Origin: JBOHHR01 sp050740975
GTDB taxonomy: Bacteria; Pseudomonadota; Gammaproteobacteria; JBOHHR01
Assembly: GCA_050740975.1 (NCBI GenBank)
Contig: JBOIEE010000127.1
Coordinates: forward strand, 1-16,231
DNA: 16,231 nucleotides
Direction: 5' to 3'
Shown: positions 7,600 to 14,880 of the stretch, one piece after another
Numbering within the stretch: position 1 is the stretch's first letter
Layout of the letters: each line of letters begins with the position of its first letter
The notes under the pieces: model-generated
What the model was told of the DNA's origin: nothing
What the model saw: the letters and a program-made list of their open reading frames with translations, nothing else
Database searches by the model: none
Translations under genes and position numbers: made by a program

Positions 7600-8868
7600 A
7601 TGCCAGAAACGCAGTCGACGGGTTTTAGCGTTTTTCGTCACGTCACCTGCCCCTACTGCGGTTTGTTATGTGACGATCTCACGGTAGAAGCCAAGGGAAA
7701 CGAGTTGAAAGTCTCGCAAAACGGATGTGAGAAGGCCAAAGCAGGATTCTCCCGCCGGGTACCCGCTGCTTCGCCGCGGATTGACGGCAAGTGCAGCGAT
7801 TTCGAACAAGCCGTGCAGCACGCAGTGGCGCTCTTGAGCAAGGCGCGGCAGCCTCTGTACAGCGGCCTCGCCACCGATGTGACGGGGATGCGAGCGGTGA
7901 TTGCGCTCGCCGAGCGCACCGGCGGCGTGCTGGATCACATGTACGGGGACGCACTGAGGCGCAATATCCAGACCGTGCAAGAACTCGGCTTAATCATCAC
8001 GACTTTGTCCGAGATCAGAAATCGCGCCGATCTGCTGGTGTTGCTGGGCACGGACGCAGCCGATTATCCGCGGTTTTTTGAGCGCACCTTTGGAACCGAC
8101 GATCCGAATGGCGGAAAACCTCGCGAGCTGGTTTTGATCGGCGGGAAATCGCTCGCTAAGCCGGCCACCCTTCCAGGCGCGGTGAAAACCCAAGTTATTG
8201 CATGCGACGTGCAAGCCCTAGGTGAAGTGGTGCTCGCTCTGCGCAGCCTGCTCCGTGGGCAGCGCCTGTCCCGTAAGGAAATCGCAGGGATAAAGACAGC
8301 GACGCTTGAGACGCTTTGTGAGCGCATACGTCTCGCGCGTTATGGGGTATTGGTGTGGGACGCCGGGCGCTTGGATTTCCCGCATTCCGAGCTCATCGTG
8401 CAAATGCTGGCCGAGCTTTTACGCGACTTGAATCAGTCCACCCGTTTCGCCGGATTCCCCTTAGGGGGAAACGAAGGAGCCACGGGAGCCACCAACGTGT
8501 GTGCTTGGCTCACCGGCTATCCCTTGCGCGTGGGTTTTTCCCAGGGTTACCCGGTCTATGAGCCGGAGCGTTTTTCCACCCGCCACATGCTGGCCTCGGG
8601 CGATACCGAGGCCCTAGTCTGGATCGCGGCGATCACGTCCATACCGCCACCGAAATCAACTGTGCCAACCATCGTATTGGGACCGCCAAACGTAGATCTC
8701 AATCCTCAGCCGGCGGTGTTCTTCCCGGTGGCCACGCCCGGTCTGGATCACCGAGGCCATCTGTTTCGCTGCGACAGTGTGGTCTCGTTACCGCTGCAGC
8801 AACTGCGCGTGTCGCCTTTCCCCGCTGTGGCCACGGTGATCGGCGCGATCAAAGACGCCTTGGAATAG
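7600..8868 (+). CDS. fhcB: Formyltransferase/hydrolase complex subunit B (FwdB-like)
   Basis: The 422-residue product is homologous to the molybdenum/tungsten subunit FwdB/FmdB of formylmethanofuran dehydrogenase. In methylotrophic bacteria this subunit is part of the cytoplasmic Fhc complex, which releases formate from formyl-methanofuran without redox chemistry. The N-terminus keeps the four-cysteine pattern of a 4Fe-4S site: Cys17, Cys20 and Cys24 in CPYCGLLC, plus Cys43 in NGC. The segment that in archaeal FwdB holds the metal-binding cysteine (a VCHG-like sequence) reads DHMYGDALRRN (112-122) here, with no cysteine, consistent with loss of metal catalysis. VQELGL and EIRNRADLLVLLG after it match the family well. 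It is the first gene of the operon, with fhcA starting 7 bases after its stop. The ATG start has only a weak ribosome site. Confidence 0.93.
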   Translation: MPETQSTGFSVFRHVTCPYCGLLCDDLTVEAKGNELKVSQNGCEKAKAGFSRRVPAASPRIDGKCSDFEQAVQHAVALLSKARQPLYSGLATDVTGMRAVIALAERTGGVLDHMYGDALRRNIQTVQELGLIITTLSEIRNRADLLVLLGTDAADYPRFFERTFGTDDPNGGKPRELVLIGGKSLAKPATLPGAVKTQVIACDVQALGEVVLALRSLLRGQRLSRKEIAGIKTATLETLCERIRLARYGVLVWDAGRLDFPHSELIVQMLAELLRDLNQSTRFAGFPLGGNEGATGATNVCAWLTGYPLRVGFSQGYPVYEPERFSTRHMLASGDTEALVWIAAITSIPPPKSTVPTIVLGPPNVDLNPQPAVFFPVATPGLDHRGHLFRCDSVVSLPLQQLRVSPFPAVATVIGAIKDALE

Positions 8869-8875
8869 GGCCCGC

Positions 8876-10543
8876 ATGTTAACCAAGCTCAGCGGCGGGC
8901 GCGTCTTCGACCCATTGAACGGGGTCGAAAATGAACAACGGGATCTATACCTTCGCGATGGCCGCCTCATAGCCAGACCTAAAGCAGGCGAGCACCCCGA
9001 TCAGGAGTACGATATCCGGGACCGCGTGGTGATGGCGGGCGCCATCGATATCCATACCCACATCGGTGGCGGAAAGGTCAATATCGCGCGCATCATGCTG
9101 CCCGAGGATCACCGCCACGATGTCAGAAAACGCACGGCGCTAACGCGCTCGGGAACCGGCCATGCCGCGCCGAGCACTTCGGTTACCGGTTATCGCTATG
9201 CGGAGATGGGTTACACGGCGTGCTTTGAGCCAGCCATGGTGCCGGCGAACGCCCGCCAGGCCCACATGGAAATGGCGGACATCCCCATCGTCGACAAAGG
9301 CGCCTATGCTGTGCTTGGCAATGACGATTTCCTGCTGCGCCTGCTCAGCGCCCGCAAGCCCCAGCAAACGATCAACGACTATGTTGCCTGGACCTTAAAG
9401 GCGACCCAAGCGCTTGCGATCAAAGTCGTCAATCCGGGCGGCATCAACGCCTTCAAGTTCAACCAGCGTAAATTGGATCTCGATGAGCCGAACCGCCACT
9501 ACGGGATCACCCCAAGGACCATATTACAGGTGTTAGCGCGGGCTGTGCACGAGCTCGGCGTGCCCCACCCGCTGCACGTGCATGGGTGTAACCTCGGTGT
9601 ACCCGGCAATATGGAGACCACCTTGAAGACCATGCAAGCCGTTGACGGTCTACCCCTGCACCTGACCCACGTCCAGTTTCACAGTTACGGCACGGAGGGA
9701 GAGCGCAAGTTTTCCTCTGGGGCGGCGAGAATCGCGGAGGCGGTCAACGCCAACCCCCAGATCTCGATCGACGTGGGGCAGATGATGTTCGGCCAAACGG
9801 TCACGGCATCCGCTGACACCATGCGCCAGTACGCGGGACACAAGCACGCCCACCCCAAAAAATGGGTGCTCATGGACATCGAGTGCGACGCCGGCTGCGG
9901 GGTGGTGCCCTTTAATTACCGCGATAAAAGCTTTGTCAACGCCCTGCAGTGGGCTATAGGGCTAGAGTTATTTTTGCTAGTCCTCGATCCCTGGCGCGTG
10001 TTCTTGACTACGGACCACCCCAACGGCGCACCGTTTACCAGCTACCCGCATCTGATCCGTTTGCTCATGGACCGGGGTTTTCGCAAGGAAAAGCTCGCCG
10101 CGATTAACAACAGCGCCGCTGCGATGAGCACCCTGGGATCGCTAGAGCGCGAATATAGCTTATACGAAATCGCCATCTTGACCCGAGCCGCCCCGGCGAA
10201 GAGCTTGGGATTGGCCGATCGCGGCCACTTGGGACCCGGAGCGGCCGCGGATATCACCATTTATAAAGAACAAAAAGACAAAGAAAAGATGTTTGCCAAG
10301 CCGGAGCTGGTGTTTAAGGATGGCGAGCTGGTGGCACGCAACGGCAAAGTGGTCAAGGAAACACAGGGGGTGACCCATGTGGTGCGCCCCGAGTACGACA
10401 AGAGCATAGAGCGCACGCTCAAGCGGCACTTTTCAGAACACCAAACGATCCGCTTCGAAAACTGTAGCGTTGCCGACTGGGAAATCGAAGAGGCTGGGCA
10501 AGGCCGGCTTAGCATTCACCCGTGCCGCGAAGGCGGATCCTGA
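8876..10543 (+). CDS. fhcA: Formylmethanofuran hydrolase subunit A (amidohydrolase)
   Basis: The 555-residue product is the catalytic amidohydrolase of the Fhc complex, related to FwdA/FmdA, and hydrolyses formyl-methanofuran to formate and methanofuran. Metal-site residues of the amidohydrolase barrel are visible: DIHTHIGGGKVN with His60 and His62; Lys183 in AIKVVNPGG, the likely carboxylated bridging lysine; HPLHVHGCN with His234/His236; HLTHVQFHSYG with His262/His265/His269; and the catalytic-type Asp380 in FLTTDHPNG. Its length is normal for the family. It starts at ATG 8876, with AGGG five bases upstream, 7 bases after fhcB. Its stop TGA (10541-10543) shares one base with the fhcD start, so the two are translationally coupled. 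All expected active-site residues appear present. Confidence 0.96.
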   Translation: MLTKLSGGRVFDPLNGVENEQRDLYLRDGRLIARPKAGEHPDQEYDIRDRVVMAGAIDIHTHIGGGKVNIARIMLPEDHRHDVRKRTALTRSGTGHAAPSTSVTGYRYAEMGYTACFEPAMVPANARQAHMEMADIPIVDKGAYAVLGNDDFLLRLLSARKPQQTINDYVAWTLKATQALAIKVVNPGGINAFKFNQRKLDLDEPNRHYGITPRTILQVLARAVHELGVPHPLHVHGCNLGVPGNMETTLKTMQAVDGLPLHLTHVQFHSYGTEGERKFSSGAARIAEAVNANPQISIDVGQMMFGQTVTASADTMRQYAGHKHAHPKKWVLMDIECDAGCGVVPFNYRDKSFVNALQWAIGLELFLLVLDPWRVFLTTDHPNGAPFTSYPHLIRLLMDRGFRKEKLAAINNSAAAMSTLGSLEREYSLYEIAILTRAAPAKSLGLADRGHLGPGAAADITIYKEQKDKEKMFAKPELVFKDGELVARNGKVVKETQGVTHVVRPEYDKSIERTLKRHFSEHQTIRFENCSVADWEIEEAGQGRLSIHPCREGGS

Positions 10544-11439
10544 TGCGCATCAACGGCGTGTACATCGACGACACCTTTGCCGAAGCCTTCGCCATGAAGG
10601 CGACGCGGATCATCATCACCGCGATCGATCATTACTGGGCGTTTCGGGCGGCGAATTCACTGACCGGTTTTGCCTCCTCGGTGATCGCCTGTGGGTGCGA
10701 AGCGGACATCGAACGCAAGCTCGATCCCTCGGAGACACCCGACGGCCGTCCCGGGATCGCCGTCATCATCTTCGCGATGTCAACCAAGCGGCTGATCGAA
10801 CAGGTGCAAAAGCGGGTCGGTCAATCGGTCATGACCACGGCCACCAGCGCCTGTTTCTCTGGGATCCATTCTCTGGAGATGATCAGCCTCGGCAAGAGCC
10901 TGCGCTTTTTCGGGGATGGGTACCAGACCTCCAAACGCATCGACGGCACGCGCTTCTGGCGCATCCCGGTAATGCACGGGGAGTTTGTGTGTGAAGAGAC
11001 CACGGGCGTGGTTCCGGCGATCGGTGGGGGTAACTTTCTGATATTGGCGAAAACCTCGCGCCATGCCTTGGCGGCGTGCGAGAAAGCCGTTGACGCCATC
11101 GCCAAGGTGCACAATGCGGTCACCACCTTTCCCGGCGGGATCGTCGGGGCTGGATCCAAAACCGGCTCAAAATACGGCTTCATGCCCGCCTCGACCAACG
11201 AGGCCTTTTGCCCGACGCTCAAAGGAGTAGTCGATACCCGATTGACTGAAGAAATCGGATCTGTACTGGAGGTCGTGATCGATGGCCTGGACCAAGAAGC
11301 GATCTCGGAGGCGATGCGCGAAGGAGTGTTGGCCGCTTGCTCCCTGGGACCGGAGAATGGGATCTACCGCATCAGCGCCGGCAACTACGGCGGCACGCTG
11401 GGCCCGTATCATTTTCATTTGCGTTCCATCCTGTCATGA
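10543..11439 (+). CDS. fhcD: Formylmethanofuran:tetrahydromethanopterin formyltransferase
   Basis: The 298-residue product is the formyltransferase (Ftr/FhcD) that exchanges the formyl group between formyl-tetrahydromethanopterin and methanofuran, here feeding FhcA. From the N-terminus MRINGVYIDDTFAEAF the protein follows the family throughout, including ITAIDHYWAFRAANSLTG, TTATSACFSGIHS and FPGGIVGAGSKTGSKYGF. The length equals that of known Ftr proteins. The frame opens at GTG 10522 within fhcA, but ATG 10543 is chosen because it gives the conserved N-terminus, overlaps the fhcA stop by one base and has AAGG upstream. Its TGA overlaps the fhcC start in an ATGA. Gene order B-A-D-C matches the known methylotroph cluster. 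Confidence 0.96.
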   Translation: MRINGVYIDDTFAEAFAMKATRIIITAIDHYWAFRAANSLTGFASSVIACGCEADIERKLDPSETPDGRPGIAVIIFAMSTKRLIEQVQKRVGQSVMTTATSACFSGIHSLEMISLGKSLRFFGDGYQTSKRIDGTRFWRIPVMHGEFVCEETTGVVPAIGGGNFLILAKTSRHALAACEKAVDAIAKVHNAVTTFPGGIVGAGSKTGSKYGFMPASTNEAFCPTLKGVVDTRLTEEIGSVLEVVIDGLDQEAISEAMREGVLAACSLGPENGIYRISAGNYGGTLGPYHFHLRSILS

Positions 11440-12275
11440 GCGCGTTGACCCTGACGCTTAAAGATCCCCCCGATCAGCGGGTAAGCATGTCGCCATTGGT
11501 TCCCCACCGCTTGCAGGGTAAGAGCTTAGATGAGATCCGCAACATCCGCCTTGCCGGCAGCCGCCAGGATCTCACGGTGGGGAAGTTGTTTAACGTCTCG
11601 GGGGCGCAGACAGAGCACATTCGGATGCTGCATGGCAGTTCCATGCTGGATGCCATCGGGAGTGAAATGACCCAGGGCTTGATCGAAGTCAAAGGAGGCG
11701 CCGGGGATTGCCTTGGTTTAGGAATGCGCGACGGGGAGATAAGAGTCGATGGCGGCGTGGGGCGCTGGGCGGCATCGGGGATGAAGGGCGGTCGCATCCA
11801 TATCACGGGCGATGCCGGGGATTTTCTCGGGGGGGCCTTACCGGGGTCGCCCATGGGCATGGAGGACGGCCTGGTGGTGGTTTCCGGCAACGCGGGGGAC
11901 CGGATTGGCGATCGCATGCGCCGCGGGATCTTGGTGGTGGAAGGAAACGCGGGGGATTATTGCGGAAGCCGCCTGCTCGCCGGTACCATCATCATCTTAG
12001 GCCAAGCGGGGGTCGCGGTCGGCTTCGCGATGAAAAGAGGGAGCATTATTTTGGCGGCCCCGCCCACGCGCATCGCATCGACTTTTAATTCGTGCGGTCA
12101 TTTGAAGATGGAGTTCTTGCGGGTGCTGTTTCGCCATCTGAGCCGGTCCCAGCGCCGTTTCGAAGGCTTTAACGACTTCGGTCCGGAGGCGGAACGCTAC
12201 GCGGGTGATTTGGCGTTTGGAGGGAAAGGCGAGATCCTTATCCTAGACAACACGCTAACGGGAACAGAAAGTTGA
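11436..12275 (+). CDS. fhcC: Formyltransferase/hydrolase complex subunit C (FwdC-like)
   Basis: The 279-residue product is the scaffold subunit related to FwdC/FmdC and to the C-terminal GXGXG domain of glutamate synthase, which folds as a right-handed beta helix. Six glycine-rich turns of about 19-23 residues can be read between residues 87 and 203, among them GGAGDCLGLGM, GGVGRWAASGM, GDAGDFLGGAL, GNAGDRIGDRM, GNAGDYCGSRL and GQAGVAVGFAM. In the Fhc complex it joins FhcB, FhcA and FhcD. The frame is open back to 11337 inside fhcD, but ATG 11436 is right: it overlaps the fhcD stop as ATGA and gives a normal N-terminus. Its own stop overlaps the TTG start of the following NuoE-like gene. Confidence 0.94.
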   Translation: MSALTLTLKDPPDQRVSMSPLVPHRLQGKSLDEIRNIRLAGSRQDLTVGKLFNVSGAQTEHIRMLHGSSMLDAIGSEMTQGLIEVKGGAGDCLGLGMRDGEIRVDGGVGRWAASGMKGGRIHITGDAGDFLGGALPGSPMGMEDGLVVVSGNAGDRIGDRMRRGILVVEGNAGDYCGSRLLAGTIIILGQAGVAVGFAMKRGSIILAAPPTRIASTFNSCGHLKMEFLRVLFRHLSRSQRRFEGFNDFGPEAERYAGDLAFGGKGEILILDNTLTGTES

Positions 12276-12625
12276 AACGAACAAGGGGCCAAAAAGGGCG
12301 CGCCAGCGGCCGCGTCGTGGATCTCAAGGCACTGGCCGAGATCCGAGAGTTGCTGGGCGATGCGCCGCGGCGGCGCGATTTGCTGATCGAGTTTCCGCAC
12401 CGCATCCAGGATCGCTACCACCACATCTCGATACGGCATATCTTGGCCCTCGGCGAGGAGATGAAGCTTCCCCTCGCCGAGATCTATGAGGTCGCGACCT
12501 TTTACCAGTGCCTACGTGTCGCGGTACCTTCCTCAAGCACCAACTCAGCCGTTCGCAGTGAACGGCTTCGATTCCCCGACGCGCTAGAGATCTACCGTGG
12601 TGAGGACAGCAAACACGCAACCTGA
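12272..12625 (+). CDS. Truncated NuoE/FdsG-like protein, iron-sulfur domain missing
   Basis: Residues about 17-83 of this 117-residue product match the N-terminal helical half of the 24-kDa NADH dehydrogenase subunit family (NuoE, formate dehydrogenase gamma FdsG, and the NuoE part of NuoEF fusions): HRIQDRYHHISIRHILAL followed by EEMKLPLAEIYEVATFYQ. In that family the next ~75 residues form a thioredoxin-like 2Fe-2S domain with four cysteines. Here homology stops after CLRVAVP, and the tail (SSSTNSAVRSERLRFPDALEIYRG) has no cysteine. No other frame restores the domain, and the ferredoxin gene starts inside the end of this one, so there is no room. The TTG start at 12272 overlaps the fhcC stop. 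It may be a decaying gene or a surviving helical adaptor. A perfect hairpin at 12548-12566 sits in the unmatched tail. Confidence 0.7.
   Translation: MKRTRGQKGRASGRVVDLKALAEIRELLGDAPRRRDLLIEFPHRIQDRYHHISIRHILALGEEMKLPLAEIYEVATFYQCLRVAVPSSSTNSAVRSERLRFPDALEIYRGEDSKHAT
12548..12566. repeat. Perfect 7-bp hairpin where NuoE homology ends
   Basis: GCCGTTC (12548-12554) and GAACGGC (12560-12566) form a perfect stem with a 5-base loop, inside the part of the NuoE-like frame that matches no family. No T-run follows, so it is not a standard terminator. It may mark the junction of the deletion that removed the iron-sulfur domain, or act as an RNA-processing site. Confidence 0.45.
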
Positions 12626-13067
12626 TTTCGCCAAACTCGCGACACACCCTCCTCAGGTGGCGGTGATCGATGAATCTACGTGTATTGGCTGCACCAAATG
12701 CATTGCCGCTTGTCCCTTCGATGCGATTCTGGGTGCCTCTAAGCAAATGCACACGGTGCTCGCCGAGCTGTGTACCGGTTGTGCGCTGTGTGTCCCGCCT
12801 TGTCCGGTTGATTGCATCCAGATGTGCGCCCAGGACCCCACGCTGCGCCCGCTCGATTGGTTGCAACAAGCCCTCGAACGGTATCGGTCGCGGAGCTACA
12901 GGCTACTCCGGCAGAACGAGGAAGCCCAAACTCCAAGCTCCAAAAACCGCAACTTGAGTCGGGATGCGATGCAGCAGGAGATCGCGGCGGCGGTCGAACG
13001 CAGCAGGGCTAAAAGACGATCATCGCACGATAATGGTCTGCGCGGCCCTAAAGATCACGGTCTTTAG
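12597..13067 (+). CDS. Two-[4Fe-4S] ferredoxin resembling the C-terminal part of RnfB
   Basis: This 156-residue cytoplasmic protein has two complete 4Fe-4S motifs, CIGCTKCIAACP (Cys29, 32, 35, 39) and CTGCALCVPPCP (Cys59, 62, 65, 69). The stretch around them (VAVIDESTC, ILGASKQMHTVLAELC, PVDCI) is very close to the ferredoxin part of RnfB/RsxB. The N-terminal membrane anchor and CxxC cluster domain of RnfB are absent; the C-terminal tail is basic and helical (AMQQEIAAAVERSRAKRR), as in the long-tailed RnfB-like proteins of proteobacteria. The GTG start at 12597 lies inside the end of the NuoE-like gene, so the two are coupled and continue the fhc operon. It probably transfers low-potential electrons, but its partner is unknown. 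The stop codon lies inside a perfect 8-base hairpin. Confidence 0.88.
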   Translation: MVRTANTQPDFAKLATHPPQVAVIDESTCIGCTKCIAACPFDAILGASKQMHTVLAELCTGCALCVPPCPVDCIQMCAQDPTLRPLDWLQQALERYRSRSYRLLRQNEEAQTPSSKNRNLSRDAMQQEIAAAVERSRAKRRSSHDNGLRGPKDHGL

Positions 13068-13068
13068 G
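13047..13068 (+). terminator. Hairpin containing the ferredoxin stop codon
   Basis: CCTAAAGA (13047-13054) and TCTTTAGG (13061-13068) make a perfect 8-bp stem with a 6-base loop, and the stop TAG (13065-13067) is in the 3' arm. No T-run follows, so the terminator reading is weak. It could instead protect the 3' end of the operon mRNA. It lies at the end of the fhc operon. Confidence 0.35.
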
Positions 13069-13166
13069 TTCATCGGTAAAGGACGCTTTTAAAACGGTGA
13101 GCCCCATTCGCGGCCGGCTCACATCGCTGCTATCCTGCTTCGCGTGCGAGCCCAGCCAAGCTCTCC

Positions 13167-13202
13167 CCGGATTTTCCTAAATCACCCGGAAAGGCTATCC
13201 GG
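13167..13202. terminator. Stem-loop between convergent ferredoxin and RRM genes
   Basis: CCGGAT (13167-13172) pairs with ATCCGG (13197-13202), and TTTCC (13173-13177) with GGAAA (13188-13192), giving 11 pairs with a 4-base bulge and a 10-base loop. On the plus strand TTTG follows. It lies between converging genes, 8 bases beyond the RRM gene stop, and could end transcription from both sides, although no long T-run is present. Confidence 0.45.
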
Positions 13203-13210
13203 TTTGACGG

Positions 13211-13516
13211 CTACCAAGAACGCCTCCTGCCGCCACCGCCACCGCCCGGTTTTCTACCACCGCCACGGTCGTCTGAACGGGGACGTGCTTCATTGACATT
13301 AACCGCTCGCCCTTTCAATTCCTTACCATTCATTCCGGCAATCGCGGATTGAGCGGCTGCTTTGGCAGGCATCTCGACAAACCCAAATCCTCGGGGTTCG
13401 CCACTGAACTTATCCTTAATCACAGTGGCAGAGGCGACCTCCCCGAAGGCTTCAAATGCTTTGCGCAAGTCCTCATCGGAGACATCGCGTGATAGATTCC
13501 CTACAAATATATTCAT
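13211..13516 (-). CDS. Glycine-rich RRM RNA-binding protein
   Basis: The 101-residue protein is one RNA-recognition motif with a short arginine/glycine tail. RNP2 is IFVGNL (3-8) and RNP1 is RGFGFVEM (42-49); the tail is rich in GGGGGG and RRR (84-99). Bacterial proteins of this kind bind RNA, are often induced by cold and may act as RNA chaperones. I chose ATG 13516, giving MNIFVGNL as in the family, because AGGA lies about 7 bases upstream; the frame is open to 13552. A good promoter match lies just upstream (13560-13588), so it is probably transcribed alone. It converges on the ferredoxin gene. Confidence 0.93.
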   Translation of the reverse strand: MNIFVGNLSRDVSDEDLRKAFEAFGEVASATVIKDKFSGEPRGFGFVEMPAKAAAQSAIAGMNGKELKGRAVNVNEARPRSDDRGGGRKPGGGGGGRRRSW

Positions 13517-13559
13517 TTTGTTTTCCTGCGTTTTAAGAGTATTTAAGCCCACCAGGACA

Positions 13560-13588
13560 ATTTTAGCTTATACTCCATGTAACTCCAA
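13560..13588 (-). promoter_or_regulatory. Sigma70-type promoter for the RRM gene
   Basis: Reading the minus strand, TTGGAG (13588-13583) is followed after exactly 17 bases by TAAAAT (13565-13560). Transcription would start near 13553, giving a leader of about 37 bases that contains the AGGA ribosome site. The -10 is good and the -35 partial. A second -10-like TATAAG overlaps the spacer. Confidence 0.5.
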
Positions 13589-13672
13589 AAGAAAATAAAG
13601 TCCCAAGCAGCTGGGCCTTGGCCTGTGTGCACCTTGGAGGGGTTCTGTATAGAGGATTTCCGGTAACTCGGC

Positions 13673-13691
13673 CTGGTCAAATCCTGACCAG
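13673..13691 (-). terminator. Hairpin containing the metallophosphoesterase stop codon
   Basis: On the minus strand CTGGTCA, GGATT, TGACCAG form a perfect 7-bp stem with a 5-base loop; the stop TGA is the first three bases of the 3' arm. No T-run follows, so it may block exonucleases rather than terminate. Confidence 0.35.
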
Positions 13692-14684
13692 CTGATGCAA
13701 AGTCACCTCCGGTCGGTTGTTAAGCCGTAGATCGACAATCGAGCAACCGGCCCCTACCGAGGTATAGCCTTGTAACTGATGATAGCGCCAACGGCCAACG
13801 CAATATCGCCTTGGGCAATCGGTATCCACGAGGATGGGGATCCCCCCGGGCAAGCAAAGCTGACCGCCGTGGGTATGACCGCATAACATCACATCAAAGC
13901 CGGCATGCGCCGCGCGACTGTACACTTCGGGGGAGTGCGCGAGGAGGATGGAAACTGCGGCATGATCGATACCATGACAGGCCCGCTCGAAGTTCTCGGC
14001 CCTATAGTAATGCGGGTCATCGATGCCGGCAAGATATAAATGCGATTGGCCCCGCTGGATCCTAACCGCCTCGTTTAAGAGCATTCGGATCTCCATGTCC
14101 TCCAGGGCAGGCACCATGCGAATGGAGTCATGATTACCCAATATTCCGTAGACCGGCTCTTTCAGATGCACCCGCACCCGCTGCATACCCTCTAGCGCTG
14201 GCTCCATGGGTCCAGAGGTTCGATAGCGAAAATCCCCCGTGAGCACGCAGATATCGTACTCGAGCTCCCTTATGCGTTCCGCTAGGGTGTGCGGGAACTC
14301 ATAGTTCATGTCCAGATGCAAGTCGCTGAGGTGCAGGATAGTGAACCCATCGAAGGCCGAGGGAAGTTTAGCCAGCTCGATGCGGTTATGACGCACCTCG
14401 ATGCGAAGCGCATTACGTTTCGAGCGGCGATGAATAAATGCAAGGTAAAACAAAGCCCTAATAACGATCGCTGCCCCGTCCCAGTTCTCGATGTGAAACC
14501 GCTTGCGGCCTTGACCAAAAATCCGCGCCTCCCGATCCGACTCGATCCCCAGCCGCTGGCGCAGAGGGATCTGCCCTACTCGGCGTGCCAACAGCCGGTA
14601 CAGTTTCTGATCGTGATCGCTTACGGGCGAGGCCTTGGTGCCGGCTACTGCCACGGGAACAGCTCCCTTGCAAAGGCGATCCAC
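13677..14684 (-). CDS. Membrane-associated metallophosphoesterase (YaeI/YkuE-like)
   Basis: This 335-residue protein has the full calcineurin-like dinuclear metal site: HLSDLHLD (Asp121, His123), LTGDF (Asp151), GNHD (183-186), LLAHSP (His250) and CGHTHGGQ (His270, His272). A hydrophobic stretch at about 72-84 (AIVIRALFYLAF) could anchor it. The DLH/GNHD/GHTHGGQ pattern is that of the YaeI/YkuE group, which includes phosphodiesterases acting on lipid-linked substrates such as UDP-diacylglucosamine; substrate choice cannot be told from sequence. The start is a GTG at 14684. An ATG at 14688 lies in another frame with a better leader, so the exact N-terminus is uncertain; the conserved part begins by about residue 28. 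It is transcribed away from the YajD-like gene. Confidence 0.9.
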   Translation of the reverse strand: MDRLCKGAVPVAVAGTKASPVSDHDQKLYRLLARRVGQIPLRQRLGIESDREARIFGQGRKRFHIENWDGAAIVIRALFYLAFIHRRSKRNALRIEVRHNRIELAKLPSAFDGFTILHLSDLHLDMNYEFPHTLAERIRELEYDICVLTGDFRYRTSGPMEPALEGMQRVRVHLKEPVYGILGNHDSIRMVPALEDMEIRMLLNEAVRIQRGQSHLYLAGIDDPHYYRAENFERACHGIDHAAVSILLAHSPEVYSRAAHAGFDVMLCGHTHGGQLCLPGGIPILVDTDCPRRYCVGRWRYHQLQGYTSVGAGCSIVDLRLNNRPEVTLHQLVRI

Positions 14685-14880
14685 CCATGATTTGTTCTCT
14701 TATTCACCCGTCTCGACCTGCTTCGACTTGACACCCCGCCAAGTTCCGGAGTCCCAACTCGCTCCCTTTTTCGCGCTCGAATAATTCCGGCTGATGGCAA
14801 AAACGACTAGCGACACTGAGGCCTGCAACCGAACAAAAACAGTAATGTATTGCGCCACTTTCCTGGAACAGAGGCAAACG

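Noticed and set aside
10470..10994. 174-residue plus-strand frame across the fhcA/fhcD junction
   Set aside because: It overlaps two certain genes in another frame and has the low-complexity composition of a shifted frame.
11687..12050. Repeated glycine-rich units suggesting a tandem DNA repeat
   Set aside because: They are the protein-level turns of the FwdC beta helix; the DNA copies are diverged and inside a known gene.
12324..12869. 181-residue open frame on the minus strand
   Set aside because: It lies opposite the NuoE-like and ferredoxin genes, is arginine/histidine-rich as expected for an antisense frame of GC-rich coding DNA, and has no motif.
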